A DNA stretch of 21,910 bases from Arsenophonus fragariae (GCA_047291315.1 JBDPYZ010000032.1:1-21910); one strand, 5' to 3'. Counted from the stretch's first letter, positions 1 through 7,836 are shown. The notes: generated by a model not told the origin, from the letters alone. Numbers and translations: made by a program.

Positions 1-45
1 AGTATTCTTTATGCCCAGTTTTTCTTTAAAATGTGAATTAGGCAT
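1..45 (-). CDS. 5' end of a P2-like early gene (partial)
   Basis: An ATG at 45 opens a frame that runs off the left edge after 15 codons, beginning MPNSHFKEKLG. A purine-rich GGGGGTG lies just upstream. It follows other small early genes on the same strand in a P2-like prophage, so it is probably the next early gene. Too little is visible to name a function or to say whether it is intact. Confidence 0.35.
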   Translation of the reverse strand, partial: MPNSHFKEKLGIKNT

Positions 46-68
46 AATTCACCCCCACCACTAAGCTG

Positions 69-286
69 TTATTTTCCTCTCAATATTTCATGAGATGAGT
101 AATACAAAGCATTTGCCAGTACATCGGCTAAAACGGAAAGATCGGCTGAAGGTAATATTACCTGCCAACATTTTTTCGCCCGTATATACTGTCCATGCTA
201 AGTGAGAGCTGTTTTTTAACGATTGAGTCGTATTGGTTATACAACTCTTGATATTCTTTATTGTAATCCGACAGCGTTTTGCACAT
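69..286 (-). pseudogene. small P2-like early gene, frameshifted
   Basis: An ATG at 286 has a good AGGAG site 7 bases upstream and starts MCKTLSDYNKEYQELY. The frame meets a stop after about 42 codons (…YGRKNVGR). The remainder reads on in another frame as …LPSADLSVLADVLANALYY… and ends in RGK with a stop at 69-71. One missing base near 155-165 would restore a product of about 72 aa. I do not recognise the family. Its place downstream of cox matches the small early genes between cox and gene A in P2. Function unknown. Confidence 0.45.
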
Positions 287-390
287 GTTGACTCCTGATA
301 ATGGATAGCCCATTTGTTATAATGCTAACTTGGTGGTATAAAAAATTTCATTGGTGTTAAATAAAAAACGAATACTTATATTTTTAATGA

Positions 391-588
391 TTAATTGTTT
401 AAAATTTTTTTTTTTTGATTAAATCGCCAATTTTTAATTTCTGGTGATAATTCAATCTGTATCAGGAAATGGTCATGAAGATATAACCGTAATAATTTAG
501 CCTCACAGGAGGGAACAACGGAAAGTTCATCAATTCACATTACATAAGCCAGTCTTGTCGCTTTGATGCTTAAATTGGGATTTCTCAT
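391..588 (-). pseudogene. P2-like early gene (position of orf78/B) with an in-frame stop
   Basis: The frame starts at 588, its ATG overlapping the stop of the preceding gene (ATGA), and runs 65 codons to a TAA at 391-393 with one internal TGA at codon 18. The visible protein begins MRNPNLSIKATRLAYVM and continues IDELSVVPSCEAKLLRLY after the stop. The ATGA coupling and frame conservation on both sides of the TGA argue for a real gene killed by a point mutation. In P2 this position holds small early genes including B, but I cannot confirm the identity from sequence. A run of 12 T (405-416) lies within its 3' end. Confidence 0.45.
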
Positions 589-776
589 GATTTATCCCTT
601 TGTATAAGTCTATCGATGTAGTGAATGGCCTGTGCCATCGCATCAAACTTGCCTAAAGAATCTTTGCCATACCAGAAGTGATAACGTGTGATGGGATTCA
701 TTGTTTTTCTAGGTAATTTAATAATGTTAAAATCACGGTAACAAAAACTGTGAATACTTAGTTGCTTAAGCATCAT
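585..776 (-). CDS. small P2-like early protein (63 aa)
   Basis: The start is the ATG at 776, whose A is also the last base of the cox stop (TAATG), giving 63 aa that begin MMLKQLSIHSFCYRDF. A longer frame exists, but this coupled start is preferred. It contains a basic, aromatic-rich middle (TRYHFWYGKDSLGKFD). The gene ends in an ATGA overlap with the next one, so cox, this gene and the next form one translationally coupled early operon. It occupies the place of orf78 in P2. I do not recognise a domain. The frame is intact. Confidence 0.5.
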   Translation of the reverse strand: MMLKQLSIHSFCYRDFNIIKLPRKTMNPITRYHFWYGKDSLGKFDAMAQAIHYIDRLIQRDKS

Positions 777-1035
777 TATTTCAGTCCTAACCATGTTAAC
801 CAGCCATCTTTGATTTCTTTAGGTAATGACTCATAAGCCAATTTCATTACTTCATTCCAGGCAGGTAAATAAACCCAATATTCTGAACGCGGTGAATCAG
901 GAGAGCTTTTCATTTGCACTACAGATAACTTGCTTTGTTAATCATTTCTTTCAGGGTTTCTGGTGTTTTTCCAATGTGTTTTGCGAATTCTTGATAGTGC
1001 AAAGCATTAGAAAGACTTATCACCTGTTTTGACAT
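776..1035 (-). pseudogene. cox: P2 Cox-like excisionase/early repressor, frameshifted
   Basis: Starts at the ATG at 1035 with a GGAG site upstream and reads MSKQVISLSNALHYQEFAKH, then TLKEMINK. After a frame change it reads SEYWVYLPAWNEV, then LAYESLPKEIKDGWLTWLGLK. By memory this matches P2 Cox (starts MSKQV, YQEFAK; contains EYWVYLPAW and KEIRDGWLMWLG) over its whole length. One base is missing near 929-931; restoring it gives NKAKLSVVQM across the gap and an 86-aa product, close to P2 Cox (91 aa). In P2, Cox directs excision and represses the lysogenic promoter. It is divergent from the C repressor, the P2 arrangement, and inactive as written. Confidence 0.85.
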
Positions 1036-1146
1036 CTACTAATCTCCTATTGAGTATGCGTCAATTATTTGCAATAACTTATGTTTATTTGTAGTTTTTA
1101 ATGTTATTTATCGATATAAACATAAATTGATCGAGGAATTGATAAT
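1036..1146. promoter_or_regulatory. P2-like C/cox divergent promoter-operator region
   Basis: This 111-base AT-rich gap separates the divergent cox and C genes, where P2 carries the early (Pe) and lysogenic (Pc) promoters and the C operators. A perfect 10-base inverted repeat, TTATGTTTAT (1079-1088) and ATAAACATAA (1116-1125), brackets the centre, and a related TAATGTTATTTA lies at 1100-1111. These are plausible repressor half-sites. Which promoter each serves cannot be set by eye. With both flanking genes frameshifted the switch is presumably dead. Confidence 0.6.
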
Positions 1147-1418
1147 ATGTCAATGTCAATAGCAGAAAAATTAAAATTATTCGTGAATCTGAAAGGTCAA
1201 ATCGAAGACAACTTGCTGAAATGGTTAACATACCCTATTCGTCACTAACTTATTATGAAACAGGAAGAACAACTCCAGATACTGATGTAACCATGAAAAT
1301 ATTAAGTCATCCAAAATTTTTAAAATATACGATGTGGTTTATGACAAATGAAATAGCTCCAGAATCCGGCCAAATAGCACCGGCTCTTACACACTTTGGG
1401 CAAAAAAAACAAAGTTAG
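1147..1418 (+). pseudogene. C: P2 C-like immunity repressor, frameshifted
   Basis: The ATG at 1147 has a GAGG site 10 bases upstream and reads MSMSIAEKLK. The rest is in another frame: IRESERSNRRQLAEM, then IPYSSLTYYETGR, then LKYTMWFMTNEIAPESGQ, ending FGQKKQS. It matches P2 C (SYYESGRSTPPTDV, WFMTNQIAPESGQ) by memory. One base lost near 1177-1181 breaks the helix-turn-helix region; repair gives 90 aa against 99 for P2 C. C normally binds the early operators and keeps the prophage silent. Only the C-terminal two thirds is open in the present frame, and it lacks the first helices. Confidence 0.85.
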
Positions 1419-1510
1419 TCCAATCAGAAAATAAAATTGGTTAGCAATACATCTTGCTTTTTGTGAATTTATTGATGTAAAAAGCTTATGTACCATTGGA
1501 GGGTTCTCTT

Positions 1511-1531
1511 ATGTCAGTTAAGATCTTGTGA
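1511..1531 (+). pseudogene. possible 5' stub of a P2-type integrase
   Basis: A strong GGAGGG (1498-1503) precedes an ATG at 1511 that reads MSVKIL and then stops. In P2, int follows C in the same direction and begins with a similar short basic stretch. No further integrase sequence follows on this strand; within 75 bases the 3' end of a different integrase on the opposite strand begins. The call rests on position, ribosome site and six residues only. Confidence 0.3.
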
Positions 1532-1602
1532 TATTTTTTATTATATATCAATTACTTATTATTAATCTATCACTATAATTCTCTATTCATTCACTATAAA
1601 TA

Positions 1603-2644
1603 TTAAATCTCAATCCAGTTATCACTTCTATCATCCTGATATTTAGCTGTCCTTTCAGCAGACTTATGACCAAGTAATTTGCGAGTAAACTCACTACCCA
1701 TTTTTTCAGTGTAAAGTCTTGCTGACAAGCTTCGTATTTCATGAAATGATGGAGAAGTACCTTCTCATGCTAATTTTGTTTTATCTCTTAATTTTGTAAA
1801 TTCGGTTGATATTTTTGTTACTGTAATATGTTTTTTATTTTTTGTAATAATAAAATCTGTATCGTGATGAATTTTTCTAAAATATCGGTTAATGTTATAG
1901 ATTCAATTCCGGTATTAAGGGGAATCGCTATTTTGCTCCTGTTTTCTGCTGGATAATCCATAGCTTACCATCATGAATATCTTCCCATTTCATTCTTATA
2001 ATATCAGATATACGTTGATCCGTTACTAGGGCTAATTTCATTGCGTCTGCCAGCCATTTTTTATCTTCATTAATCAAATTCAAAATTATATTGAAGTCAT
2101 CTATAGATAACCTTGATCTTTGTATTTTTATTTTTAGAATTTTTGTTTGAGATACGGGATTAATTTTTATAACATCTGCGTAAAGAGCTTTCTTAAAAAT
2201 ATCATTTAAAGTTTCTCTTACTTGCTTAGCAGCCGATGGTTTCCCATTCGTTATATACGAATAGATAAAGTCGGTGATTATTTTAGTGGAAATGTTTTGG
2301 ATTGGTGCGTCAAGAATTCCTTTTCTTATTCCTAACAATTTACTTTTGTAATCTATTAATGTTTTTTCTCTTAACCCTCTAGTTTTTAATATTTCTTCAT
2401 ATCTATCTAAAAATTCATGAAAAGAGACAGACCCATGTCCCTCAATTCTTTCTGTTAACGATTTTGTGTTTTCTTTGCTGAGCAATAACTGATTCGCATT
2501 AATTGCTTCATTGATAGAATAGGTTTTATTTCTTCCTAAACCATATTCTTTGCGAGTACGGGGGTCTCTGTAAGTATAATAGCCTTTACGTTCGTAGAGG
2601 TTAGGGGGAAAATCTCTGTTTTTGCGACTTCTGATTCTGGGCAT
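1603..2644 (-). pseudogene. int: lambda-type tyrosine integrase, broken
   Basis: Start ATG at 2644. Residues 1-55 are the arm-binding domain (MPRIRSRKNRDFPPNLYERK, YRDPRTRKEYGLGRN), followed by the core-binding domain and the N-terminal part of the catalytic domain (VTDQRISDIIRMKWEDI, which supplies the first catalytic Arg). The first frame ends at TAG at 1928 in KTGAK, where one missing A would restore KIAIP. Downstream, other frames supply SFHEIRSLSARLY (HxxR), LLGHKSAERT and KYQDDR (catalytic Tyr), and the gene ends at 1603. There is also a TGA at 1765-1767. All catalytic motifs are present, but at least two frameshifts and one nonsense codon inactivate it. Repaired length is about 345-350 aa against 356 for lambda Int. 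Confidence 0.9.
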
Positions 2645-2842
2645 GACCTATCCTTTGTAACAAATTACTATTGCTAATTTCTCTAATACTGTTGATTTTG
2701 ATGGCGTATTCTTCGACAAGGTATTCTCTACCGTCCTTGATGGGTGGGGGGTTGTATAAGTCCATTTCTTGCCCAATTTCTTACGGTATCCATTACTGCG
2801 TGGTCTGTTCCTTCGAGCGTTCCATTCCGCTAAAGTAATTAT
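2601..2842 (-). pseudogene. xis: lambda-type excisionase, broken
   Basis: Conceptual translation in three frames gives ITLAEWNARRNRPRS, then MDTVRNWARNGLIQP, then PPIKDGREYLVEEYAIKIN. Lambda Xis reads MYLTLQEWNARQRRPRS…PPPVKDGREYLF, so the family is clear. The start appears mutated to ATA (2840-2842) behind a GAGG site. One frameshift lies near 2791-2797 and another in the G run at 2746-2751 (one extra base). The 3' end overlaps the start of int, as in lambda. Xis bends DNA at attP and steers integrase to excision. With both genes broken this prophage cannot excise by itself. Confidence 0.8.
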
Positions 2843-2858
2843 ATTTATTTATCCTCTA

Positions 2859-3055
2859 TTAAAGATTTACACTCTTCTCAGGCGCTTCATTGCCCCACAG
2901 AAACTAATGACGAAGCACGAATGGAGACATTCGTTCTCTATTAGGTTAGGAATATGATTTAGTGGGGGTGGGTATTAGGAGTTATCTGTTGCGCCGTTTG
3001 ATGCTTTGTTATGGTATTGCCAGGGTGGGTCTGCGAGCATCAGGTCATACTTCAC
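2859..3055 (-). pseudogene. MT-A70 adenine methyltransferase remnant, internal deletion
   Basis: A GTG at 3055 with AGGAG 7 bases upstream reads VKYDLMLADPPWQYHNK, then NGATDNS and a stop. DPPW is the catalytic motif of MT-A70 N6-adenine methyltransferases, and KYDL.xADPPWxY is how phage members begin. About 100 bases later, another frame gives FLWGNEAPEKSVNL and a stop at 2859, which resembles the WGNEAPEK tail of such proteins. Phage members are usually about 180-220 aa; here the two ends lie in under 200 bases, so most of the middle is deleted. It sits between xis and a small early gene. Confidence 0.6.
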
Positions 3056-3073
3056 TTCATCTCCTGTTAAGAG

Positions 3074-3316
3074 TTAAACATACCAGCTTTTACTTTTATG
3101 TAAGTCATCTATTTTTTCTAACCCAGTGATTTTATTGCCACCATTCCCGATTAGTGTTCCGCTTTCTCCTTCGGTATCAAATTGATATATCAATCTTTTA
3201 TTTGTTAATTTTTTCTCCCGTAAGCTGATTATTTTCATCATTTCACCATGATAAATAATCTTCATCCCTGCTTTTACATGATGTAACGTTGTTCTGTATT
3301 CATGGATGTTATTCAT
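3074..3316 (-). CDS. hypothetical prophage early protein (80 aa)
   Basis: Start ATG at 3316 with GGAG 8 bases upstream; 80 aa, beginning MNNIHEYRTTLHHVKAGMKI and ending HKSKSWYV. No membrane segment or signal peptide. The short beta-rich centre (IIYHGEMMKIISLREKK … IYQFDTEGES) suggests a small globular fold. The stop lies 18 bases before the methyltransferase remnant, so both were probably one transcript. Function not recognised. The frame is intact, unlike most neighbours. Confidence 0.55.
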   Translation of the reverse strand: MNNIHEYRTTLHHVKAGMKIIYHGEMMKIISLREKKLTNKRLIYQFDTEGESGTLIGNGGNKITGLEKIDDLHKSKSWYV

Positions 3317-3440
3317 AGGATTTCTCCGGTTATTGGTTATATGAATGTAAGTTTTGATAAAAACATTATGATTTATAAGGTTATTTATGGTAACATTGTT
3401 GCCGTTGTGTTAGTTAACAGCAAAATTTTTCCCTGGTGTT

Positions 3441-3465
3441 GGCCAGCCTTACGCTGGTCTTTTTT
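3441..3465 (+). terminator. rho-independent terminator reading rightward
   Basis: GGCCAGC (3441-3447), a 5-base loop, GCTGGTC (3453-3459; one G-T pair), then TTTTTT at 3460-3465. The T run is on the plus strand only, so it ends rightward transcripts, although all recognised genes around it run leftward. Confidence 0.65.
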
Positions 3466-3480
3466 ACTTAGCATTATTCA

Positions 3481-4219
3481 CTAAATAAGAACGGATAATT
3501 TTCCAAGTCCTTTAGGCGTAATTCTTACCTGCTCAGTCAGCTTTTTTGAACCATCATTTCTTGCAACGACGGTAACTTTATGCTCAATCAAATCCTGTTT
3601 GATTCTATCCTGATAGCCAATCTAACTTTTTTCACCAACACGGTGATAAATCCAGTCATTACCTTGTAATCATGAGAAAAGTGCTTTAGGTTTTATTTGG
3701 AGCGCTTTAGCTGCATCGGTAATGCAAAGGACCTTTCCGAGTAGCTGATTGGTTTTAATGCTTCGACGTGCGGTTTCATCTCATCGACTTTGTGTTCAAG
3801 TGCAATAACCTTTTCTGTGTAATTGAGTAGTAATCCTCTCATCGCTGATGGGTCATTTAGTATCTCAACCGGACTGACAGCTTCTAATTCCTTTCTTTCA
3901 CATTCAATAAAGTACTGTCTTGCCTGTTTGCCTTTTTCATTACGCTCAACCATTGATAGCTCTTTAGCCATATTGAGAGATTGCGTATTCCTTGATCACT
4001 TGTTGGCGGAATTTTGCGCTCCCAAAAACGGGGGGAGCTCAAATTTTCAACAATAATGAAATCATCTCCCTCTACAAATCCATATTGTTTAATGCTGTTT
4101 TTAATCCATGTGGTAAAATCTTTACCAATTTCTAAAAATGAATGTAAATCACGGGCATTAACAGTTTGGATTAATTCCCCATTGATATTTTTTGTTTTGA
4201 TATTGATTAAATTTTGCAT
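3481..4219 (-). pseudogene. AntB-KilAC phage antirepressor, broken
   Basis: Start ATG at 4219 (GAGGA 8 bases upstream): MQNLINIKTKNINGE, then the AntB core LIQTVNARDLHSFLEIG and FTTWIKNSIKQYGF. Compared with the second copy at 7837-8608, two bases (CT) are missing near 3975-3980; beyond this the frame reads MAKELSMVERNEKGKQARQY, a coiled region (TEKVIALEHKVDEMKPHVEA) and, after another shift near 3727-3731, the KilAC domain (AAKALQIKPKALF, GNDWIYHR, GYQDRIKQD, LTEQVRITPKGLGKLSVLI). Two further stops, TGA at 3670-3672 and TAG at 3622-3624, probably replaced Trp codons. Antirepressors inactivate phage repressors. Repaired length would be about 245 aa. Confidence 0.85.
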
Positions 4220-4321
4220 AAGGGTATTCCTCAAAGTTAATTGATGAATGAGTATTGATGTTTGTTAAGTGATATTGATCAGGGGGGGATAATCACGTTC
4301 CGGTGTTAACTACTTTTTTAG

Positions 4322-4371
4322 CTTATGCAAAGTACTACAATACTAATCAATGACATAGTACTTAGAAGTAC
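4322..4371 (-). promoter_or_regulatory. possible leftward promoter with operator-like palindrome
   Basis: On the minus strand TTGATT (4350-4345), a 17-base spacer and CATAAG (4327-4322) form a plausible sigma-70 promoter 100 bases before the antirepressor. Just upstream, GTACTT-ag-AAGTAC (4358-4371) is a perfect 6+6 dyad, and another AGTACT occurs at 4331-4336 inside the spacer. The spacing and size fit a phage repressor operator. No expression evidence. Confidence 0.35.
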
Positions 4372-4416
4372 AACGATGCCATCCAGCACCTGCCCGTCTA
4401 AATGTAATTCACTCAA

Positions 4417-4552
4417 TTACTCATGACCCCATTTGATCTGTGAGAATATTCCGTGTGATGTTGTCTCGGCATGGAAAATATGGAAAGATATCAACTCAAA
4501 GACAAATGCTGTACTGATAACTAATAATGTCGTGATTAATAATTTAATGATG

Positions 4553-4563
<11 letters not shown>
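4417..4563 (-). CDS. small one-pass membrane protein of the prophage (48 aa)
   Basis: The start at 4563 is preferred because GAGG lies 7 bases upstream. The protein begins MKLNIIKLLITTLLVISTA and has one hydrophobic segment at about residues 4-24 (IIKLLITTLLVISTAFVFEL), then a short hydrophilic tail ending QIKWGHE. It overlaps the end of the methyltransferase gene by 11 bases, so it was translated with it. Could be a small membrane toxin-like or signal-anchored early protein; no family recognised. Confidence 0.45.
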
Positions 4564-5085
<522 letters not shown>

Positions 5086-5141
5086 GAAAATGTTACCTTG
5101 CGGCATGAGTTAATTAAGTGGAATGGGTCAGGCGGGATTAA

Positions 5142-5316
5142 TTACTTCTTAACACAAATCGCTTTGGCGTTAATATCCTTGAAGGTTTCGAATTCCTGTT
5201 TAAATTGTTTTGCGGCTATTTGACATAGGGTTTCAGTGTCGAATCCCTGTGTATGAAGGCTGGCCACGTTACTTTAAGTGTAAGGACTGGCGTATGGCAA
5301 AGATTAGTATCTACAT
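5142..5316 (-). pseudogene. small prophage gene, frameshifted
   Basis: An AGGAG site precedes an ATG at 5316 that is followed at once by TAG. In a neighbouring frame the sequence reads VDTNLCHTPVLTLKVTWPAF, then in a third frame HTQGFDTETLCQIAAKQF, then EFETFKDINAKAICVKK and a stop at 5142. At least two frameshifts in about 58 codons. It lies between the DUF669-like gene and the methylase on the same strand. Family not recognised; the frames are called from codon-like composition and fit of the ends. Confidence 0.4.
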
Positions 5317-5330
5317 GATGGTTTCTCCTG

Positions 5331-5909
5331 TTATGAGAAAGGGTTGAATTCAAGGTTTTGTTGCTGAGTATTAATTGATGTATTTATTGGCGTACGTTCA
5401 TCTTTGTCTTTCAAATAGTTTAATAGGTTTTTAACTGCCTGAGCGGGTTTATTTTCAACTTTCTCCAAAAGTGTTTGTTCTGTGTTAGCAACAAATGGCA
5501 TACGGATGTCAAAACTGTAACTTTCATTGCCGTTTTTCTTGGTTCTCAGGACTTTCTGTAAAACAAGGCCTACTTTCTTGCCATGAAATTCTGGGGCAAC
5601 CAGATGATTGTTGTGTGTCACGGAGGTTACGAACTGAATTCCGATACATCCCATGATGGCATTAACCATATTCTGACCGAAAGGGTTGACTGTACCGTCA
5701 TTTTTCTTGCAGCAAATACTCAGATAGTTAACTTTTCTGCCATCATCTGATTCACCTGAGAATTCAATGAATTCAGCACCATTATCACTGTGGGTCAATT
5801 TAGCCTCGGTGATAGTGATGATATATGCGCCTGTCTCACTAATAAAACCGCCCTGATAAGCGGTAAGGGCGGATTCTTCTGTATAGGTAAAGATAACGTT
5901 GTGGTTCAT
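5331..5909 (-). CDS. DUF669-like phage protein of the recombination cassette (192 aa)
   Basis: Start ATG at 5909 overlaps the exonuclease stop (ATGA). The protein has an N-terminal beta-rich domain (about 1-130: GFISETGAYIITITEAKLTH, AEFIEFSGESDDGRKVNYLS, DGTVNPFGQNMVNAIMG) typical of phage DUF669-type single-strand-binding-like proteins, and a low-complexity acidic and Gln/Asn tail ending LEFNPFS. A tail ending in hydrophobic Phe recalls SSB C-termini, which recruit partners; this is inference. Coupled to exonuclease and annealing protein, it probably coats or delivers single-stranded DNA in phage recombination. The frame is intact. Confidence 0.6.
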   Translation of the reverse strand: MNHNVIFTYTEESALTAYQGGFISETGAYIITITEAKLTHSDNGAEFIEFSGESDDGRKVNYLSICCKKNDGTVNPFGQNMVNAIMGCIGIQFVTSVTHNNHLVAPEFHGKKVGLVLQKVLRTKKNGNESYSFDIRMPFVANTEQTLLEKVENKPAQAVKNLLNYLKDKDERTPINTSINTQQQNLEFNPFS

Positions 5910-6521
5910 GTGTTGTTATCCTTTTGTTGACAAAAGTTTACTCTTTCGATTTCTGCTTTGAGTTTGTTAATAAATGTTTGAACGGTCTGTTCAATTTTGT
6001 TAACCAGTTTGTCATCCTTGATAATCCGGATTTTATAGTAGGCAAGATTAGGTGGGAGTCTGTCATCATAGCTGACAAAATCGCACCAGTTTCTGCCTGT
6101 ACACATCATTTGCCCATGCATTTGTAACAGATATTTGGGTTTACCTGTGATAATGGTTTCGATATGGGTGGTGGTGTTGGGACATTTTATTTCGATAAGT
6201 CCATCATCATTAACTAAACCGTCAGGATTGGCACCAAATAGCTCGATAGTAGGGTGGGGAACAAAACCGGTTTTTGGTGACAGAGACATCAAACTCATTG
6301 AGGCAGTATCGTTCTCTGGCTTTAGGCTCAAGAGCGATACCCCGTTCAATGGCATTATTGGTTTTTATTTCTTCCCTTTGTCCGGTAAGGGTTTCACAGA
6401 CTAACTGCATGAGGTAGTTTCGTTGTGTTGTTCCCTTGCCTTTGGATAACACTTTGTGTAAATTGCTGGCGGTGACCTTCCCCAGTCTTACCTGAAACCA
6501 CTCGTCTGTTCTTTGTTTCAT
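5906..6521 (-). pseudogene. YqaJ/lambda-type 5'-3' exonuclease, frameshifted
   Basis: Start ATG at 6521 with GAGG 6 bases upstream. The N-terminus MKQRTDEWFQVRLGKVTASN is the classic start of YqaJ/lambda Exo recombinases. The frame is lost in a run of five A on the coding strand (6271-6275); removing one A joins DVSVTK to TGFVPHP and then reads LFGANPDGLV and IEIKCPNTTTH, which hold the catalytic Asp and the ExK pair, followed by QMHGQMMCTGRNWCDF. Repaired length is about 204 aa, normal for the family. It would resect double-strand ends so that the annealing protein can pair strands. The shift removes all catalytic residues unless slippage corrects it. Confidence 0.85.
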
Positions 6522-7143
6522 GATTATCCTCATTTTTCATTGCGATGTTGTGATAAATATCCATCTTGTTTTTTTCACCAATGATTTCCGTTTCCTCTGG
6601 TGTTAACTGTTGCCAATACGATTTCATTGATTCAACCCCGTCTTGTGCCGCCGTTTTTAATTCCTTGATTAACTGTTCATAACGGGCTTTTTGCTGTGCT
6701 TTTTCTTTCTGTATCACAATTTTTTCGGGTTCCGGCAAATCTTCACCCGCATAGATGTAAAACCCTAGTCCAAACATCGAAATGGCTTTCGTCAAACAGC
6801 GCATGAGGGTTTTATTGATGTCAACCGAGTTAGGATTAGAAATGGCCTGATTTCTGTAATCCATAATGGGCAGCCACATTTTGCGGGAAAATTCGTTATC
6901 ACTCTGTTTGATTGTGAGCGTTAATGACACCATGGCACTGCCATCATTGTTATAGCTGACGTCATCAATGACATAATAGGATTCTGGGTAGTGCGCCATT
7001 AATACGCCCCACGCCCAAGCCCATGAAAGATAAGAGAGGCCGTTTTTCTTTTCTATCTTTTCGTTAACGTTAATCGCAGAAAGCGTTTCCCAAACTTGTT
7101 GTTGAAAACTTTTTTCTTTTTCGGTGTGCTCTGCGCTGCTCAT
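6394..7143 (-). CDS. DUF1071 (Sak-like) single-strand annealing protein
   Basis: Start ATG at 7143, overlapping the preceding stop (ATGA). Residues 1-130 carry the DUF1071 signature: INVNEKIEKKNGLSYLSWAW, MWLPIMDYRNQAI, INKTLMRCLTKAISMFGLGF, YAGEDLP. A helical, charged region follows (IVIQKEKAQQKARYEQLIKE). The family belongs to phage annealing proteins that work with an exonuclease. The last 45 or so residues run through the exonuclease start in another frame and look unnatural; a TGA at 6530-6532 one base out of frame was probably the original end, so the C-terminus may be extended by a frameshift. The core is intact. Confidence 0.8.
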   Translation of the reverse strand: MSSAEHTEKEKSFQQQVWETLSAINVNEKIEKKNGLSYLSWAWAWGVLMAHYPESYYVIDDVSYNNDGSAMVSLTLTIKQSDNEFSRKMWLPIMDYRNQAISNPNSVDINKTLMRCLTKAISMFGLGFYIYAGEDLPEPEKIVIQKEKAQQKARYEQLIKELKTAAQDGVESMKSYWQQLTPEETEIIGEKNKMDIYHNIAMKNEDNHETKNRRVVSGKTGEGHRQQFTQSVIQRQGNNTTKLPHAVSL

Positions 7144-7388
7144 AGATATTTCCTCTTAGGTGCTTGAAGAGCTTCGTACAGATGTATGTGCTCACTTTTC
7201 AAATGGTTAAACAGCGCCTTCCAGATATCGTCCCAATCCTCATTATTGAGTTTCCTCATGATTGAGGAAGGAAGGCAGTCATAGACAGGCTGGACAAGTT
7301 CGCTGATTTGTTCATCCAGTCTGTCTTCCCAATAAGCAACTTCTTGTTGTTGTTCGTACCAATAATCTTGCATTGCGTAAGGATTCAT
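7140..7388 (-). CDS. hypothetical acidic prophage protein (82 aa)
   Basis: Start ATG at 7388 with an excellent AGGAGG 5 bases upstream; 82 aa, acidic and rich in Tyr, Trp and Gln at the start (MQDYWYEQQQEVAYWEDR), predicted helical, ending LQAPKRKYL. The stop overlaps the annealing-protein start (ATGA), so it heads the translationally coupled recombination cassette. No family recognised. Intact. Confidence 0.6.
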   Translation of the reverse strand: MNPYAMQDYWYEQQQEVAYWEDRLDEQISELVQPVYDCLPSSIMRKLNNEDWDDIWKALFNHLKSEHIHLYEALQAPKRKYL

Positions 7389-7396
7389 GTGACCTC

Positions 7397-7531
7397 CTAT
7401 CTTGCTAACAGTAAAACGAGGCTTGCCAACGCGATGATTAGCAAGGTGGGGATAATTTTTATGGATTCTTTCTGATAGAAGCCCTCACTATTTAAACGAT
7501 AGCGAAGCTCTTGCTATTTGAGCTGGTTCAT
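7397..7531 (-). pseudogene. small one-pass membrane protein, nonsense mutation
   Basis: From ATG at 7531 the frame runs 44 codons to TAG at 7397 with a single internal TAG at codon 6 (7514-7516; CAG to TAG would explain it). It reads MNQLK, stop, then QELRYRLNSEGFYQKES and a C-terminal hydrophobic helix IIPTLLIIALASLVLLLAR. The open frame on both sides and the tight spacing before the 82-aa gene favour a real small gene lost by one substitution. Function unknown. Confidence 0.45.
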
Positions 7532-7588
7532 ATTGTTAGCTCTTAAGTTATTGATATTCAGATGTGATTGATTTGTAGGATACTGTCT

Positions 7589-7756
7589 TTATTCGTCAGC
7601 TTTCTTTGATTGATATTTGAGTAGTGCCTGTATTGCCCTACGATGGCGACGATAGGCGTTATACAGTTCAAGTTTTTTCTTTATTAAAGCCATAAAATAG
7701 GGCTTTGTATGCTTGAATTGGCGTATGGCTAAAAGATATTTATCTTTCAGCGTCAT
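7589..7756 (-). CDS. small basic prophage protein (55 aa)
   Basis: Start ATG at 7756 overlaps the stop of the preceding mini-gene (ATGA). It encodes 55 aa, strongly basic and helical: MTLKDKYLLAIRQFKHTK, then LYNAYRRHRRAIQALLKYQ, ending KKADE. The high Arg/Lys content suggests nucleic-acid binding or an early regulatory peptide. No family recognised. Intact frame, and coupled to the gene before it. Confidence 0.5.
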   Translation of the reverse strand: MTLKDKYLLAIRQFKHTKPYFMALIKKKLELYNAYRRHRRAIQALLKYQSKKADE

Positions 7757-7830
7757 GATGGCTTTTTCGCAGGTAAAATATCTTTGGATGCCGCAATAAT
7801 ACGGGCAATAATAACGTCCTTATTCATCAT
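7753..7830 (-). CDS. mini-gene of 24-25 aa between antirepressor and basic protein
   Basis: ATGATG at 7830/7827 opens a 25-codon frame, MMNKDVIIARIIAASKDI, ending AKKPS with a TGA at 7753-7755 that overlaps the next start (ATGA). It begins just after the restored stop of the second antirepressor (7837). The overlap with the next start is the main support. Small enough to be chance; function unknown. Confidence 0.35.
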   Translation of the reverse strand: MMNKDVIIARIIAASKDILPAKKPS

Positions 7831-7836
7831 TGTTTC

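Noticed and set aside
3302..3484. Plus-strand 60-codon frame opposite the antirepressor upstream region
   Set aside because: No ribosome site, it covers the rightward terminator, and its composition is not protein-like.
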